In this document: in pieces, positions 16,637 to 25,051 of the stretch
Layout: the number at the start of each line of letters is the position of its first letter
Position numbering within the stretch: the first letter of the stretch is position 1
DNA from: Nitrospirota bacterium
Lineage (GTDB): Bacteria; Nitrospirota; Thermodesulfovibrionia; Thermodesulfovibrionales; UBA6898
Assembly: GCA_021783515.1 (NCBI GenBank)
Contig: JAJXTV010000024.1
Location: 1-54,217 of the forward strand
Direction: 5' to 3'
Length of the DNA: 54,217 nucleotides
Program-made: the position numbers and the translations under genes
Notes under the pieces: model-generated
Told to the model about the DNA's origin: nothing
The model's input: the letters and a program-made list of their open reading frames with translations, nothing else
The model's database searches: none

Positions 16637-18712
16637 ATGGGCAGGATGAGACATTTCATCAGAAAAAATAACTATTTGTACGGCCAGCTGCTCCTCCTCG
16701 CGGCGCTGGACCTCCTCTCCGGATTCATCCTCTACGGCAAACCTTTCGTTGAAGGTAAGCTTTACTGGGATGTCCTCGACCTTTTCAGTTTTTTCCGAGA
16801 CAACCTTAACAGCCTGAATTATTTCGGCGAGGTGGCGTGGTGGAACCCGGGCATCCGGTTCGGACTTCCGATGTACTACCTTTCGATACTCGGTCATTCT
16901 CTGTATAATCCCCTCTTTATCGCCCTTTCGGCAGTCTGCTGGCTGTTGGGGCTGGCGAACATCCATATCACTTCATTCGTGACGCTTTACAGCATCTATG
17001 TCTTTTTCGTCATACCGCTCTTCTTTTTAGCCGGCTGCCTGCTGCTGGCACGCCAGATCTTCCGCAACAACCTCGTCATCACGGCTATTCTCCTGCTCGC
17101 CGGCTTTTCGCCGGGCATCATGTTGAACCTGAGCGACGACGGTCTTTTGCTCACGGCCTGGAGTCTGATCTTCGCTGCCGCATTCCTGAAATTTATTACT
17201 GCACCCGCGCCGTCCCGCTTCTGGGCGCTCTGCCTTTCGATCCTCGTGCTGGCGCTTTCGTTCAACCATTTGTCCCTTCACTGGGCCGTGATATTCGTGC
17301 CGCTTTTTTCTGTTGTCTGCCTCTTCATCTCCGACCGGCCGATAGCCCTGCAAATGAGAGCCATCTTCTCCTCAGTGCCGAAATGGTCATGGCTGATCTC
17401 CGCATGCGCCATCATTCTGTGTCTCCTTCCGACGGTCATCACATACGAGCAGGGCTCCGACCTTGTGCGAACCAAGATCAGCTCGCGGTGGTATCCCATG
17501 GAAGAGCTGCTTCCGGGCAATCCCATAGAGCCGCTCACCATATCGACGCCGGCCATAGGGTTCGGGCGGACTAGCAACGAGGGTGCATGGAGGCCCTTCA
17601 GTTATTTTGATGCGCCGCCCTCTACAACCGGGAAAGGGCAACTTGGCTTCACGTACATAGGACTGCTGGCTTTGCCGCTGGTGATAACCGGCCTTGTATA
17701 CGGCAGGCGCATCTGGAGGCTTCGCCTCCTTGTTCTGATCTCAGTATCGTCCCTGGTTATTCTCCTTTCAGCGTATAGTCCCTTGTTCTATCTGATCATG
17801 TTCTGGGAGCAGCCGCTGCGCGCGGTCAACCATTATTCTGACATGTTCTTCCGGCTCGGCATTTTCTATCTCCTCATCCTCGCCGCAGGCCTGGGATTGG
17901 AAACGCTGCTGCGCGGCGGCAGAATTATCAAACGTCATTTCATGGCAATCTTCACCGTCTCCAGCATTTGGTCTCTGTCGCTTATGGCTGTCCTTTATGG
18001 GAAGACGCTGCCGGACACGCCCATGTTCGGGTTTGCTCTGCTGATGGCGGTTTTTTATATGATCGCCCTTGTTGGAATGGCCCGCGAGAAAAAGGGGCGG
18101 TTCCCTTACCTCAAGTTTATTCTGATAGCCCTTATGGCCGTCGACAGCGCTACTGTTGCGACGTGGCATGCGCGGCTCTTTCCCTGGCAGGCGCAGGCCT
18201 ATTCCGAAGGCAGGCCTGGCACGGTCGGCTTGCCGCCGGACGATGCCGGAAATCATACCGCGCAGGTGCTGCTGGAGGTGCGGCAGATCAAGGCCCAATT
18301 GGACGCCGGCGCAGATCTGAACGCACTGCCCGATGCGGGGACCTTCACGTTCCTCGACAACGGCAAGCCCTCTGCGCTTTCCACCGCGAATGTCAAAATT
18401 CTGGGGCGGACCTACGACACAGCTACGATCGAGGCGGTCACGGATTCTCCTCAGTATCTGTTTTGGCGTGATGCCTATTTTCAAAACTGGAAGGCTACGG
18501 TAAACGGCCTCCCCGCAAAGATCATAGACATGTACGGCTTCAAGGCAGTACATGTGCCGCAGGGAAAATCAGAGGCCAGATTCACCTTCTCCCCGGGACT
18601 GCTTCCGTATGCGCTGTTTTTGGCATATGCCGTCTTCGCGGCGGTCTTTCTGCTGTGGATCATGTCCGCGCGCGCCGCCGGTAATCTGTTGCATCAAAGG
18701 GCCGAAGAATAA
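16637..18712 (+). CDS. YfhO-like polytopic membrane protein
   Basis: A 691-residue protein with about 12-13 membrane helices and a soluble C-terminal domain before a last helix. The C-terminal block FWRDAYFQNWKATVNGLPAK, followed by a hydrophobic anchor, is typical of the YfhO family. Members are needed for glycosylation of lipoteichoic acid in Firmicutes and are regarded as GT-C-like enzymes. It resembles the 861-residue protein at 32717-35302. The start at 16637 lies one base after the preceding stop; upstream codons lie inside that gene. In this operon it may transfer the lipid-linked sugar made by the GtrB-like enzyme. The family call is good; the role is inferred. Confidence 0.7.
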   Translation: MGRMRHFIRKNNYLYGQLLLLAALDLLSGFILYGKPFVEGKLYWDVLDLFSFFRDNLNSLNYFGEVAWWNPGIRFGLPMYYLSILGHSLYNPLFIALSAVCWLLGLANIHITSFVTLYSIYVFFVIPLFFLAGCLLLARQIFRNNLVITAILLLAGFSPGIMLNLSDDGLLLTAWSLIFAAAFLKFITAPAPSRFWALCLSILVLALSFNHLSLHWAVIFVPLFSVVCLFISDRPIALQMRAIFSSVPKWSWLISACAIILCLLPTVITYEQGSDLVRTKISSRWYPMEELLPGNPIEPLTISTPAIGFGRTSNEGAWRPFSYFDAPPSTTGKGQLGFTYIGLLALPLVITGLVYGRRIWRLRLLVLISVSSLVILLSAYSPLFYLIMFWEQPLRAVNHYSDMFFRLGIFYLLILAAGLGLETLLRGGRIIKRHFMAIFTVSSIWSLSLMAVLYGKTLPDTPMFGFALLMAVFYMIALVGMAREKKGRFPYLKFILIALMAVDSATVATWHARLFPWQAQAYSEGRPGTVGLPPDDAGNHTAQVLLEVRQIKAQLDAGADLNALPDAGTFTFLDNGKPSALSTANVKILGRTYDTATIEAVTDSPQYLFWRDAYFQNWKATVNGLPAKIIDMYGFKAVHVPQGKSEARFTFSPGLLPYALFLAYAVFAAVFLLWIMSARAAGNLLHQRAEE

Positions 18713-18749
18713 TAGTATATCCGGAAGGAATTTAATAGGTGGATAACTG

Positions 18750-19268
18750 ATGATACGCGTAACGGAAACAGATCTGCATGGCGTCCTGACAATTAAGCCC
18801 TCCGCATTCGAGGACCACAGGGGTGAATTCGTGGAAACCTACAATCGGGAGCTCTACCGGCAAAACGGAATCACTATGGACTTCGTGCAAGACGACATCT
18901 CCGTATCCGCACATAATGTCCTTCGCGGGCTGCATGGCGACGCGGAGACGTGGAAGCTCGTCTCCTGTCTCAGCGGTAAATTGTACTTCGTTGTCGTTGA
19001 CTGTGACGGCAGTTCGCCGGATTTCGGCAAATGGCAGTCCTTCGTGCTCTCTGACAGGAACAGGCTGCAGGTGCTCGTCCCGCCGAAATACGGCAACGGC
19101 CACCTCGTTTTGAGTGATACGGCGATATTTCATTACAAACAAAGCGCCTATTACCGCCCCGAAGCCCAGTTTTCCTACCTCTGGGACGATCCGAGGTTCG
19201 ACATCTGGTGGCCCGGCAGGAATCCCATACTCTCCCGCCGCGATGAGCAGGGACGCTATGTGGATTAA
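18750..19268 (+). CDS. RmlC-like sugar epimerase (dTDP-4-dehydrorhamnose 3,5-epimerase family)
   Basis: A 172-residue cupin. The RmlC signature is present: FEDHRGEFVETYN, then VLRGLHGD with the catalytic His62, then KLVSCLSGKLYFVVVD and VPPKYGNGHLV. The usual YQ after the catalytic His is replaced by GDAETW, so it is a divergent member. It may epimerise C3 alone or act on an unusual sugar. RmlC-like enzymes also act on GDP-linked heptoses in Campylobacter, which fits the HddA/HddC-like genes here. GGTGG lies seven bases before the ATG. It sits between the YfhO-like gene (37 bp) and an SDR (72 bp). Confidence 0.75.
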   Translation: MIRVTETDLHGVLTIKPSAFEDHRGEFVETYNRELYRQNGITMDFVQDDISVSAHNVLRGLHGDAETWKLVSCLSGKLYFVVVDCDGSSPDFGKWQSFVLSDRNRLQVLVPPKYGNGHLVLSDTAIFHYKQSAYYRPEAQFSYLWDDPRFDIWWPGRNPILSRRDEQGRYVD

Positions 19269-19340
19269 GAGATGTGAACGCTGCTTTTTGACCGGCGCTC
19301 TGCACGTGTCATTGGATAATCACTCAATAAGGAGTCACTC

Positions 19341-20279
19341 ATGAACCATACGATACTCGTAACGGGAGGGGCCGGATATCTCGGTTCGGTCCTCGTTCCC
19401 TCCCTGCTCAAAGCGGGCCACAAAGTAACCGTTCTCGACACATTAATGTTCAGGCAGAATTCGCTGCTGGAGTGCTGCAGCGATGAAGGATTCGAAATCG
19501 TCCGCGGGGACGCGCGGGAAGAGGACGTGGTCAGGCCTCTGCTTGCGAAGGCAGACGTAATCATCCCCCTTGCAGCGCTGGTGGGGGCGCCTCTCTGCGA
19601 CAGGGACCGGATCGGCACTGTGACGACCAACCGGGACGCGGTCGTTATGCTGACTAAGCTGGCTTCCAGGGAACAGAGGATCCTGTATCCCAACACGAAC
19701 AGCGGATACGGCATCGGCCAAAAGGGTGTGTTCTGCACCGAAGAAAGCCCTTTGAACCCCATTTCGCTCTACGGGAAAATGAAGGTCGAGGTCGAGAAGG
19801 TGCTTCTTGAGCGGGGCAACGCGATAGCCTTCAGACTGGCCACGGTCTTCGGCATGGCCCCGCGCATGCGGATCGATCTGCTTGTGAACGACTTCACCTA
19901 TCGGGCCGTCAAGGACCGCTTTGTCATCGTCTTCGAAGGCCATTTCAAGCGAAACTATATCCATATTCGCGACGTGGCGCGGGCCTTTATTCATGCGATC
20001 GGCAATTTCGATGCCATGAAAGACCATGCCTACAATGTAGGGCTCTCCGACGCAAACCTGTCCAAACTTGAATTGTGCGCGACGATCAAGGAGCAGGTGA
20101 AGGACTTCGTTTTTCTGGAGGCGCCGATTGGAGAAGACCCCGATAAGCGCGATTATATCGTTTCGAATGAAAAGATCGAGCGGACAGGATTCACCCCGGC
20201 CCATTCGCTTGAATCAGGCGTCCTGGAACTGATCAAAGGATACCGGATCATCACGAACAGCCTTTACGGCAACGTCTAG
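19341..20279 (+). CDS. NAD-dependent epimerase/dehydratase (extended SDR)
   Basis: A 312-residue enzyme. The cofactor loop is GGAGYLG (residues 9-15), and the catalytic pair is Y144xxxK148 in SLYGKMK preceded by NTNSGYG. RNYIHIRDVARAF is the usual substrate-loop block of nucleotide-sugar SDRs. It could be a 4-keto reductase, 4-epimerase or 4,6-dehydratase. The window has no other candidate for the 4-keto sugar needed by the ColD-type enzyme, but the sequence does not decide. AAGGAG lies six bases before the ATG, the strongest ribosome-binding site in the operon. Confidence 0.75.
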   Translation: MNHTILVTGGAGYLGSVLVPSLLKAGHKVTVLDTLMFRQNSLLECCSDEGFEIVRGDAREEDVVRPLLAKADVIIPLAALVGAPLCDRDRIGTVTTNRDAVVMLTKLASREQRILYPNTNSGYGIGQKGVFCTEESPLNPISLYGKMKVEVEKVLLERGNAIAFRLATVFGMAPRMRIDLLVNDFTYRAVKDRFVIVFEGHFKRNYIHIRDVARAFIHAIGNFDAMKDHAYNVGLSDANLSKLELCATIKEQVKDFVFLEAPIGEDPDKRDYIVSNEKIERTGFTPAHSLESGVLELIKGYRIITNSLYGNV

Positions 20280-20306
20280 GGCGAAGCTCGTTTCGCGGGG
20301 GAGGCA

Positions 20307-21140
20307 ATGACAGACCACGAACGGAATCAACTGACCGGCTTCCTTCGCGATAAGGCGCGCTGGGTGAGAAGCGAAACGCTGAAGATCCACAGGATCGCGC
20401 AGGAAACCAGGATTGCCTCATCCCTGTCAGCCGTTGAAATCTTCGTGGCCCTCTTCTATGGGAATATCGTGGCGCATGATCCGAAAAATCCCCGATGGGA
20501 AGGCAGAGACCGTCTTATCATCAGCAAGGGACATGGATCGATCTCTTTTTACCCTATTCTTGCAGACCTCGGGTACTTCGACAAACAAGAACTGTTTCGC
20601 GTATGCAAGGAGGGTTCCTTTTTGGGCGGCATACCTGATCCGCTCATCCCGGGTTACGAGAGCGTGAACGGCTCGCTCGGTCACGGTCTCGGAGTGTCCT
20701 GCGGGATGGCCGCAGCGCTTAAGAGGAAGAACAGGGAGGAGACCGTGTTTGCGCTGATCGGCGACGGAGAACTGTATGAGGGGTCTGTATGGGAGGCGAT
20801 TATGTTCGGAGGCGAGCACCGTCTGGACAATCTGATCGCCATTATAGACAACAACGGGGCATGCATGCTCGATTATTGCAAGAACGTCCTTGACCTCGAT
20901 CCGATAGATCAGAAGTTCAGCGCATTCAGATGGCAGGCCAGAACTGTAGACGGGCACGACCTGGCAAAACTCCATACAGCCCTCCTCGACCTTAAGAACG
21001 ACCGCAGCGGAAGGCCGAAGGTGCTGATAGCGAATACCGTTAAAGGCAAGGGAGTGCCCGCCCTTGAGGGAGATCCCTTGAGCCATATCAGAAATATTCC
21101 GCCGGACCGTATCGATGCCGCAATCAGGGGACTCAAATGA
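20307..21140 (+). CDS. Transketolase, N-terminal (thiamine diphosphate-binding) subunit
   Basis: A 277-residue protein that equals the first third of a normal transketolase. SKGHGS (73-78), NGSLGHGLGV, and the thiamine diphosphate motif GDGELYEG (152-159) through DNN (181-183) are all present. Such split enzymes need the C-terminal partner, which follows with a 4-nt ATGA overlap. Transketolase moves a two-carbon ketol unit. In a sugar cluster this could supply sedoheptulose 7-phosphate or build a two-carbon branch on a keto sugar. GGGGGAGG lies just two bases before the ATG, closer than usual. Confidence 0.85.
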   Translation: MTDHERNQLTGFLRDKARWVRSETLKIHRIAQETRIASSLSAVEIFVALFYGNIVAHDPKNPRWEGRDRLIISKGHGSISFYPILADLGYFDKQELFRVCKEGSFLGGIPDPLIPGYESVNGSLGHGLGVSCGMAAALKRKNREETVFALIGDGELYEGSVWEAIMFGGEHRLDNLIAIIDNNGACMLDYCKNVLDLDPIDQKFSAFRWQARTVDGHDLAKLHTALLDLKNDRSGRPKVLIANTVKGKGVPALEGDPLSHIRNIPPDRIDAAIRGLK

Positions 21141-22099
21141 TTGCCGAAAAAATGACTATGAGGGATGCATTTATCGAGGAGGTCTGTCGCCGCATGGCAT
21201 CTGATCCCGCCCTGGTCTTTCTTTCCGCAGACCTTGGCTCGCCTAAACTCGATACCTTGCGTTCCGATTACCCTGACCGTTTCATTAATGTCGGCATCGC
21301 CGAGCAGAATCTCGTCAACGTCGCCGCGGGTTACGCCCTCGAAGGCTTCACGGTCTATGCGTACGCTATCGCTCCATTCCTGGTGATGAGGGCCTATGAG
21401 CAGATCCGAAACAACCTGTCGCTCCTGTCACACACACACCGGGTGAATGTGAACCTTGTAGGTGTCGGCAGCGGGCTCAGTTACGATGTATCAGGGCCGA
21501 CCCACCACGGCGTAGAGGACATCAGCCTTATGCGCCTTTTGCCTAAAATGACGGTCTTTTCCCCGAGCGATTGGGTTCTCGCCGAGCGTTTCGTTGACTA
21601 CACTATCGACGTCAGGTCGCCCAAATACCTCCGGTTCGACGGAAAACCGACGGTGAATCTCTACGACAGGAACGCGGTAATCGATCTGCATTCAGGGTTC
21701 TCGACGCTCGCGGAGGGCTCGGGAGTATGCATTGTTTCGACAGGCTATATGACCCACACGGCATTGCGGGCGGCGGAAAAGATCTCGCAAAGCGGAATCC
21801 GGATAGGAGTGGTTGATGTTTTCCTTATAAAACCGCTGCCCGAGCAGGCGCTATATGATGTGCTTAGGAAATATCGCTCCGTAATAACGGTAGAAGAAGC
21901 CTTTGTCGGGAAAGGCGGCCTTGATACCCTGGTAGCAAATATCCTGGCAGCAGGAGGCTCGGACATCAGGCTTTCACGAATGGGGTTCGGCGATTCCTAT
22001 GTTTTCACGATGGGCGTCAGGGAGAGGCTGCATGAGCTGAACGGCCTAGGGGAGAAACAGATAACCGAAGAAGTATTCCGAATGCTGGCGAAGGGATAA
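21137..22099 (+). CDS. Transketolase, C-terminal subunit
   Basis: A 320-residue partner carrying the pyrimidine-binding and C-terminal transketolase domains. The catalytic Glu is in GIAEQN (Glu56). SADLGSPKLDTL, YDVSGPTHHGVEDISLMR and the C-terminal VITVEEAFVGKGGLDT follow as in the family. The acceptor-binding region may differ from housekeeping transketolase; this cannot be judged by eye. It is coupled to the N-terminal half, and a radical SAM gene follows four bases on. Confidence 0.85.
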   Translation: MIAEKMTMRDAFIEEVCRRMASDPALVFLSADLGSPKLDTLRSDYPDRFINVGIAEQNLVNVAAGYALEGFTVYAYAIAPFLVMRAYEQIRNNLSLLSHTHRVNVNLVGVGSGLSYDVSGPTHHGVEDISLMRLLPKMTVFSPSDWVLAERFVDYTIDVRSPKYLRFDGKPTVNLYDRNAVIDLHSGFSTLAEGSGVCIVSTGYMTHTALRAAEKISQSGIRIGVVDVFLIKPLPEQALYDVLRKYRSVITVEEAFVGKGGLDTLVANILAAGGSDIRLSRMGFGDSYVFTMGVRERLHELNGLGEKQITEEVFRMLAKG

Positions 22100-22103
22100 C
22101 GGC

Positions 22104-23570
22104 GTGGGACTCGACATTGTATTGATCAACCCGGGAGACAGAAGACAGGCGCATCAGGATCTTGGGAAGGACTACTCGGGGATTGAGCCTCCCTTCTGGA
22201 TCGCTGTTCAGGCTGCCTATCTCAGAAAACGCGGCTTCGGCGTTGCGGTCATAGATTCCAATGCGGAGAATATCACGCCGGAGGAGACCGCCGCAATGGT
22301 CGGGGAAATGAACCCTTTGCTGGCGGCAGTAATTGTATATGGAGCGCATCCTTCGGCATCGACGCAGAACATGACGATTTCAGGAAAAATCTGCCGCGCG
22401 ATCAAGGATCTGACGGCGGTAAAGGTCGCATTGGGCGGCCTCCACCCCTCTGCGCTCCCCATGACAACACTTAAGGAAGAAGCAGTCGATTTTGTGATTG
22501 AGGGAGAAGGGCCGCTTAGCCTAGTTGCCCTGCTTGAAACATTGCGCGCAGGCAGGAACGATTTCTCCAATGTCCCGGGCCTTTGGTATGAACAGGATGC
22601 AATAGTCCTGCATACGCCGAGAGCCCCCCTTATCAGCAGCCTCGATGCCGTCCTTCCGGCCGGCGCCTGGGACCTTCTGCCGATGAGGACTTACCGGGCG
22701 CACAACTGGCACTGCTTTGACGACATCTCCAGCCGGTCACCCTACGGGGCCGTTTACACCAGTCTTGGATGCCCGTACTCATGCCTGTTCTGCTGCATCA
22801 ATGCCCCCTTCGGCAAGCCCGGCGTCCGCTACCGCAGCCCGCGGCTCGTGGTCGACGAGATCGGGGTTATGGTTGAAAAGTACGGCGTGCGGCACCTCAA
22901 GATCATCGACGAGCTTTTTATCCTGAATGAGAAGCATTATATGGCCATCGCTGATTTGCTCATCGAACGCCGGTATGATCTGAACATCTGGGCCTATGCG
23001 CGCGTCGACACCGTGAAGCCCGTTCACCTGGACCGCATGAAGAAGGCCGGCATCAACTGGCTCGCCCTGGGTATCGAATCTGCCAATCCGGCGGTCAGAG
23101 ACGGCGCAACCAAAAGGATGCAGACCGGGGACATCGCATCGGTCGTCAGGACCATACGGGACGCCGGAATGAGCATTATCGGAAATTATATTTTCGGTCT
23201 GCCGGACGACACGCGCGCCACCATGCAGGAAACCCTCGATCTTGCCATGGACCTGAATTGCGAATACGGCAACTTTTACTGCGCCATGGCCTATCCCGGC
23301 TCAAGACTTTACGACATCGCCATACAAAATAAGTGGGAACTGCCGGCGACATGGCACGGGTACTCGCAGCTCTCCTATGAAACGCTGCCGCTGCCGACAA
23401 AACATATCAGCGCACAGGAAGTCCTGAAATTCAGGGACCAGGCATTTCTCAGGTATTTCTCGAACACCTCCTATCTTGACGCAATTGAGCGCAAATTCTC
23501 GACGCATATCCGGCGGCACATTGAAGAGATGACGACTTTGCGACTAAAGAGAAGGATTCTGGGTGATTAG
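22104..23570 (+). CDS. B12-binding radical SAM enzyme
   Basis: A 488-residue enzyme. Residues 1-150 form a cobalamin-binding Rossmann domain (IVLINPGD, VALGGLHPSALP, IEGEGPLSL). The radical SAM domain begins near 215 with the 4Fe-4S motif CPYSCLFC (Cys223, 227, 230). IESANPAVRDGATKRMQ and GNYIFGLPDDTRATM follow, as in this class. The C-terminal 100 residues are variable. Members carry out C- or P-methylation, ring contraction and other radical steps. In this operon, modification of a sugar or a lipid carrier is plausible, but the substrate is unknown. The start is GTG with AAGG nine bases upstream. Confidence 0.85.
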   Translation: MGLDIVLINPGDRRQAHQDLGKDYSGIEPPFWIAVQAAYLRKRGFGVAVIDSNAENITPEETAAMVGEMNPLLAAVIVYGAHPSASTQNMTISGKICRAIKDLTAVKVALGGLHPSALPMTTLKEEAVDFVIEGEGPLSLVALLETLRAGRNDFSNVPGLWYEQDAIVLHTPRAPLISSLDAVLPAGAWDLLPMRTYRAHNWHCFDDISSRSPYGAVYTSLGCPYSCLFCCINAPFGKPGVRYRSPRLVVDEIGVMVEKYGVRHLKIIDELFILNEKHYMAIADLLIERRYDLNIWAYARVDTVKPVHLDRMKKAGINWLALGIESANPAVRDGATKRMQTGDIASVVRTIRDAGMSIIGNYIFGLPDDTRATMQETLDLAMDLNCEYGNFYCAMAYPGSRLYDIAIQNKWELPATWHGYSQLSYETLPLPTKHISAQEVLKFRDQAFLRYFSNTSYLDAIERKFSTHIRRHIEEMTTLRLKRRILGD

Positions 23571-23573
23571 GGC

Positions 23574-25019
23574 ATGAAGTTATCGCTCATTTTCCCGTCC
23601 TGGCACAACGAGTTCGGCACGTTCAAACACGCCGCAAAAAAGGTCTCGACATTTCCTCCTCTAAACCTCTGCATCATCGCAACAATGGCAGAACAGCTCG
23701 GATGGGAAGTGCAGGTCATCGATGCTCATATCGAGCAGCTTGGCAATGATTCCATGGTCCGGAAGGTCTTCGAGTTCAAACCCGACCTCATTGGAATGAC
23801 CGCCACGACGCCTTTTTTCTACAATACCACGAGGTTGGCGCGCATGCTCAAATCCGGGCTTGCTGTCCCGATCATGGTTGGAGGCACGCACGTATCGATT
23901 CTTCGCGAAAAGGCGTTCGAGGACTGTTATGACTATCTGTTTACTGGAGAATGCGAAACGATATTCCCCGCTTTCCTCAAGGCCTTTGCGGCCGGTGAGC
24001 GCAACCCACCCGTGTCCGGCGTCATGATGCGAAGGGGCGGAGAGATTGTCTATTACGGCGACGCCCCTCTCGCAGACGATCTGGACAAGGTGCCCCTGCC
24101 TGCGCGTCACCTTTTGCCGCTCGACAAATATTACATGGGAACACTCAAGGGCCGGTTGAATTATACCTCCCTCCAGATGAGCAGGGGATGCCCCTTCACC
24201 TGCGTGTTTTGCGCATGCGATCTTCACGGCAAGCGGCACCGGCTGAGAAGCGTGCAAAGCGTCATCGGCGAAATTGAATATATCGTGAATGAGCTGAAAA
24301 TACCTCACATTTTTTTTATCGACGACACCCTGACCATAAACCGCGCGTTCATCCTTGAGCTATGCGATGAGATCGAGCGGCGCAAATTGAAATTCTCCTT
24401 CGAAGGCAGCACACGGGCGAATCTGTGGGACGAGGAGATGGTAAAGCGTCTCAAGGAATGCGGCCTCATCCGCATCAGCTTCGGGCTCGAAAGCGCGGAC
24501 CCAAAAGTGCGGGAGATCATAAAAAAGCACGTGCCCCTCGAAAGTTACGCGGAAGCCAATAGGGTGAGCAACAGCCTGGGCATTGAGACGATCAACTCGG
24601 TCATTATAGGGCTTCCCGGCGATACGCGGGAAAGCATCGGTCGGACCGTAGACTATTTATGCAGGGCGCGCGATCTTCAGCATATCACCCTCAACATAGC
24701 GATGCCGTATCCGGGGACGGAACTGCTCAAGATGGCCGAGGCGGGCATGCACGGGCTCACGCTCGTGGAAAAGGATTTCTCGCGGTATCACCGCTACGAA
24801 TCCGCCGTCATGGAGGTCAACGGCATATCCTCAGGGGAGCTGATCAGCATTCAGAGGAAGGCCCTTATCAAAATATACTCATGCTGGTGGCGGTTCATAC
24901 CGGTCCTGAAAAGGTTCGGAATTTCAACAATCTTGTTCACCGGCGCGCACGTCGTCTACTCTCTTGTCAGGGATGCGCTGCCGGCCGGGCCGCGCGCACC
25001 GCGCACGATCGAGAAGTGA
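23574..25019 (+). CDS. B12-binding radical SAM enzyme (second, tandem)
   Basis: A 481-residue enzyme with the same layout as its neighbour: a cobalamin-binding N-terminal domain (VIDAHIEQLG near 49, MVGGTHVSILRE near 101), then a radical SAM domain with CPFTCVFC (Cys206, 210, 213), FFIDDTLT, SFGLESADPKVREII and SVIIGLPGDTRESI. The two are similar in order of motifs but clearly diverged, so they probably do different steps. The C-terminus includes a hydrophobic stretch (residues about 445-465) that may touch the membrane. It is the last gene of the operon and is followed by a hairpin terminator. Confidence 0.85.
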   Translation: MKLSLIFPSWHNEFGTFKHAAKKVSTFPPLNLCIIATMAEQLGWEVQVIDAHIEQLGNDSMVRKVFEFKPDLIGMTATTPFFYNTTRLARMLKSGLAVPIMVGGTHVSILREKAFEDCYDYLFTGECETIFPAFLKAFAAGERNPPVSGVMMRRGGEIVYYGDAPLADDLDKVPLPARHLLPLDKYYMGTLKGRLNYTSLQMSRGCPFTCVFCACDLHGKRHRLRSVQSVIGEIEYIVNELKIPHIFFIDDTLTINRAFILELCDEIERRKLKFSFEGSTRANLWDEEMVKRLKECGLIRISFGLESADPKVREIIKKHVPLESYAEANRVSNSLGIETINSVIIGLPGDTRESIGRTVDYLCRARDLQHITLNIAMPYPGTELLKMAEAGMHGLTLVEKDFSRYHRYESAVMEVNGISSGELISIQRKALIKIYSCWWRFIPVLKRFGISTILFTGAHVVYSLVRDALPAGPRAPRTIEK

Positions 25020-25023
25020 GCAG

Positions 25024-25040
25024 GCCGGAGGCTCTCCGGC
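25024..25040 (+). terminator. Hairpin terminator between convergent genes
   Basis: Perfect 7-bp stem GCCGGAG/CTCCGGC with a 3-nt loop, followed by TTAT, in the 32-bp gap between the plus operon (ends 25019) and a minus-strand gene (ends 25052). It could serve both strands, although the T-tract is weak. Confidence 0.55.
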
Positions 25041-25051
25041 TTATCCCCCCT

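Noticed and set aside
12778-25019. Complete Wzx/Wzy-type O-antigen locus
   Set aside because: No Wzx flippase, Wzy polymerase or Wzz was recognised. The membrane proteins are GT-C, YfhO or flippase-like types.
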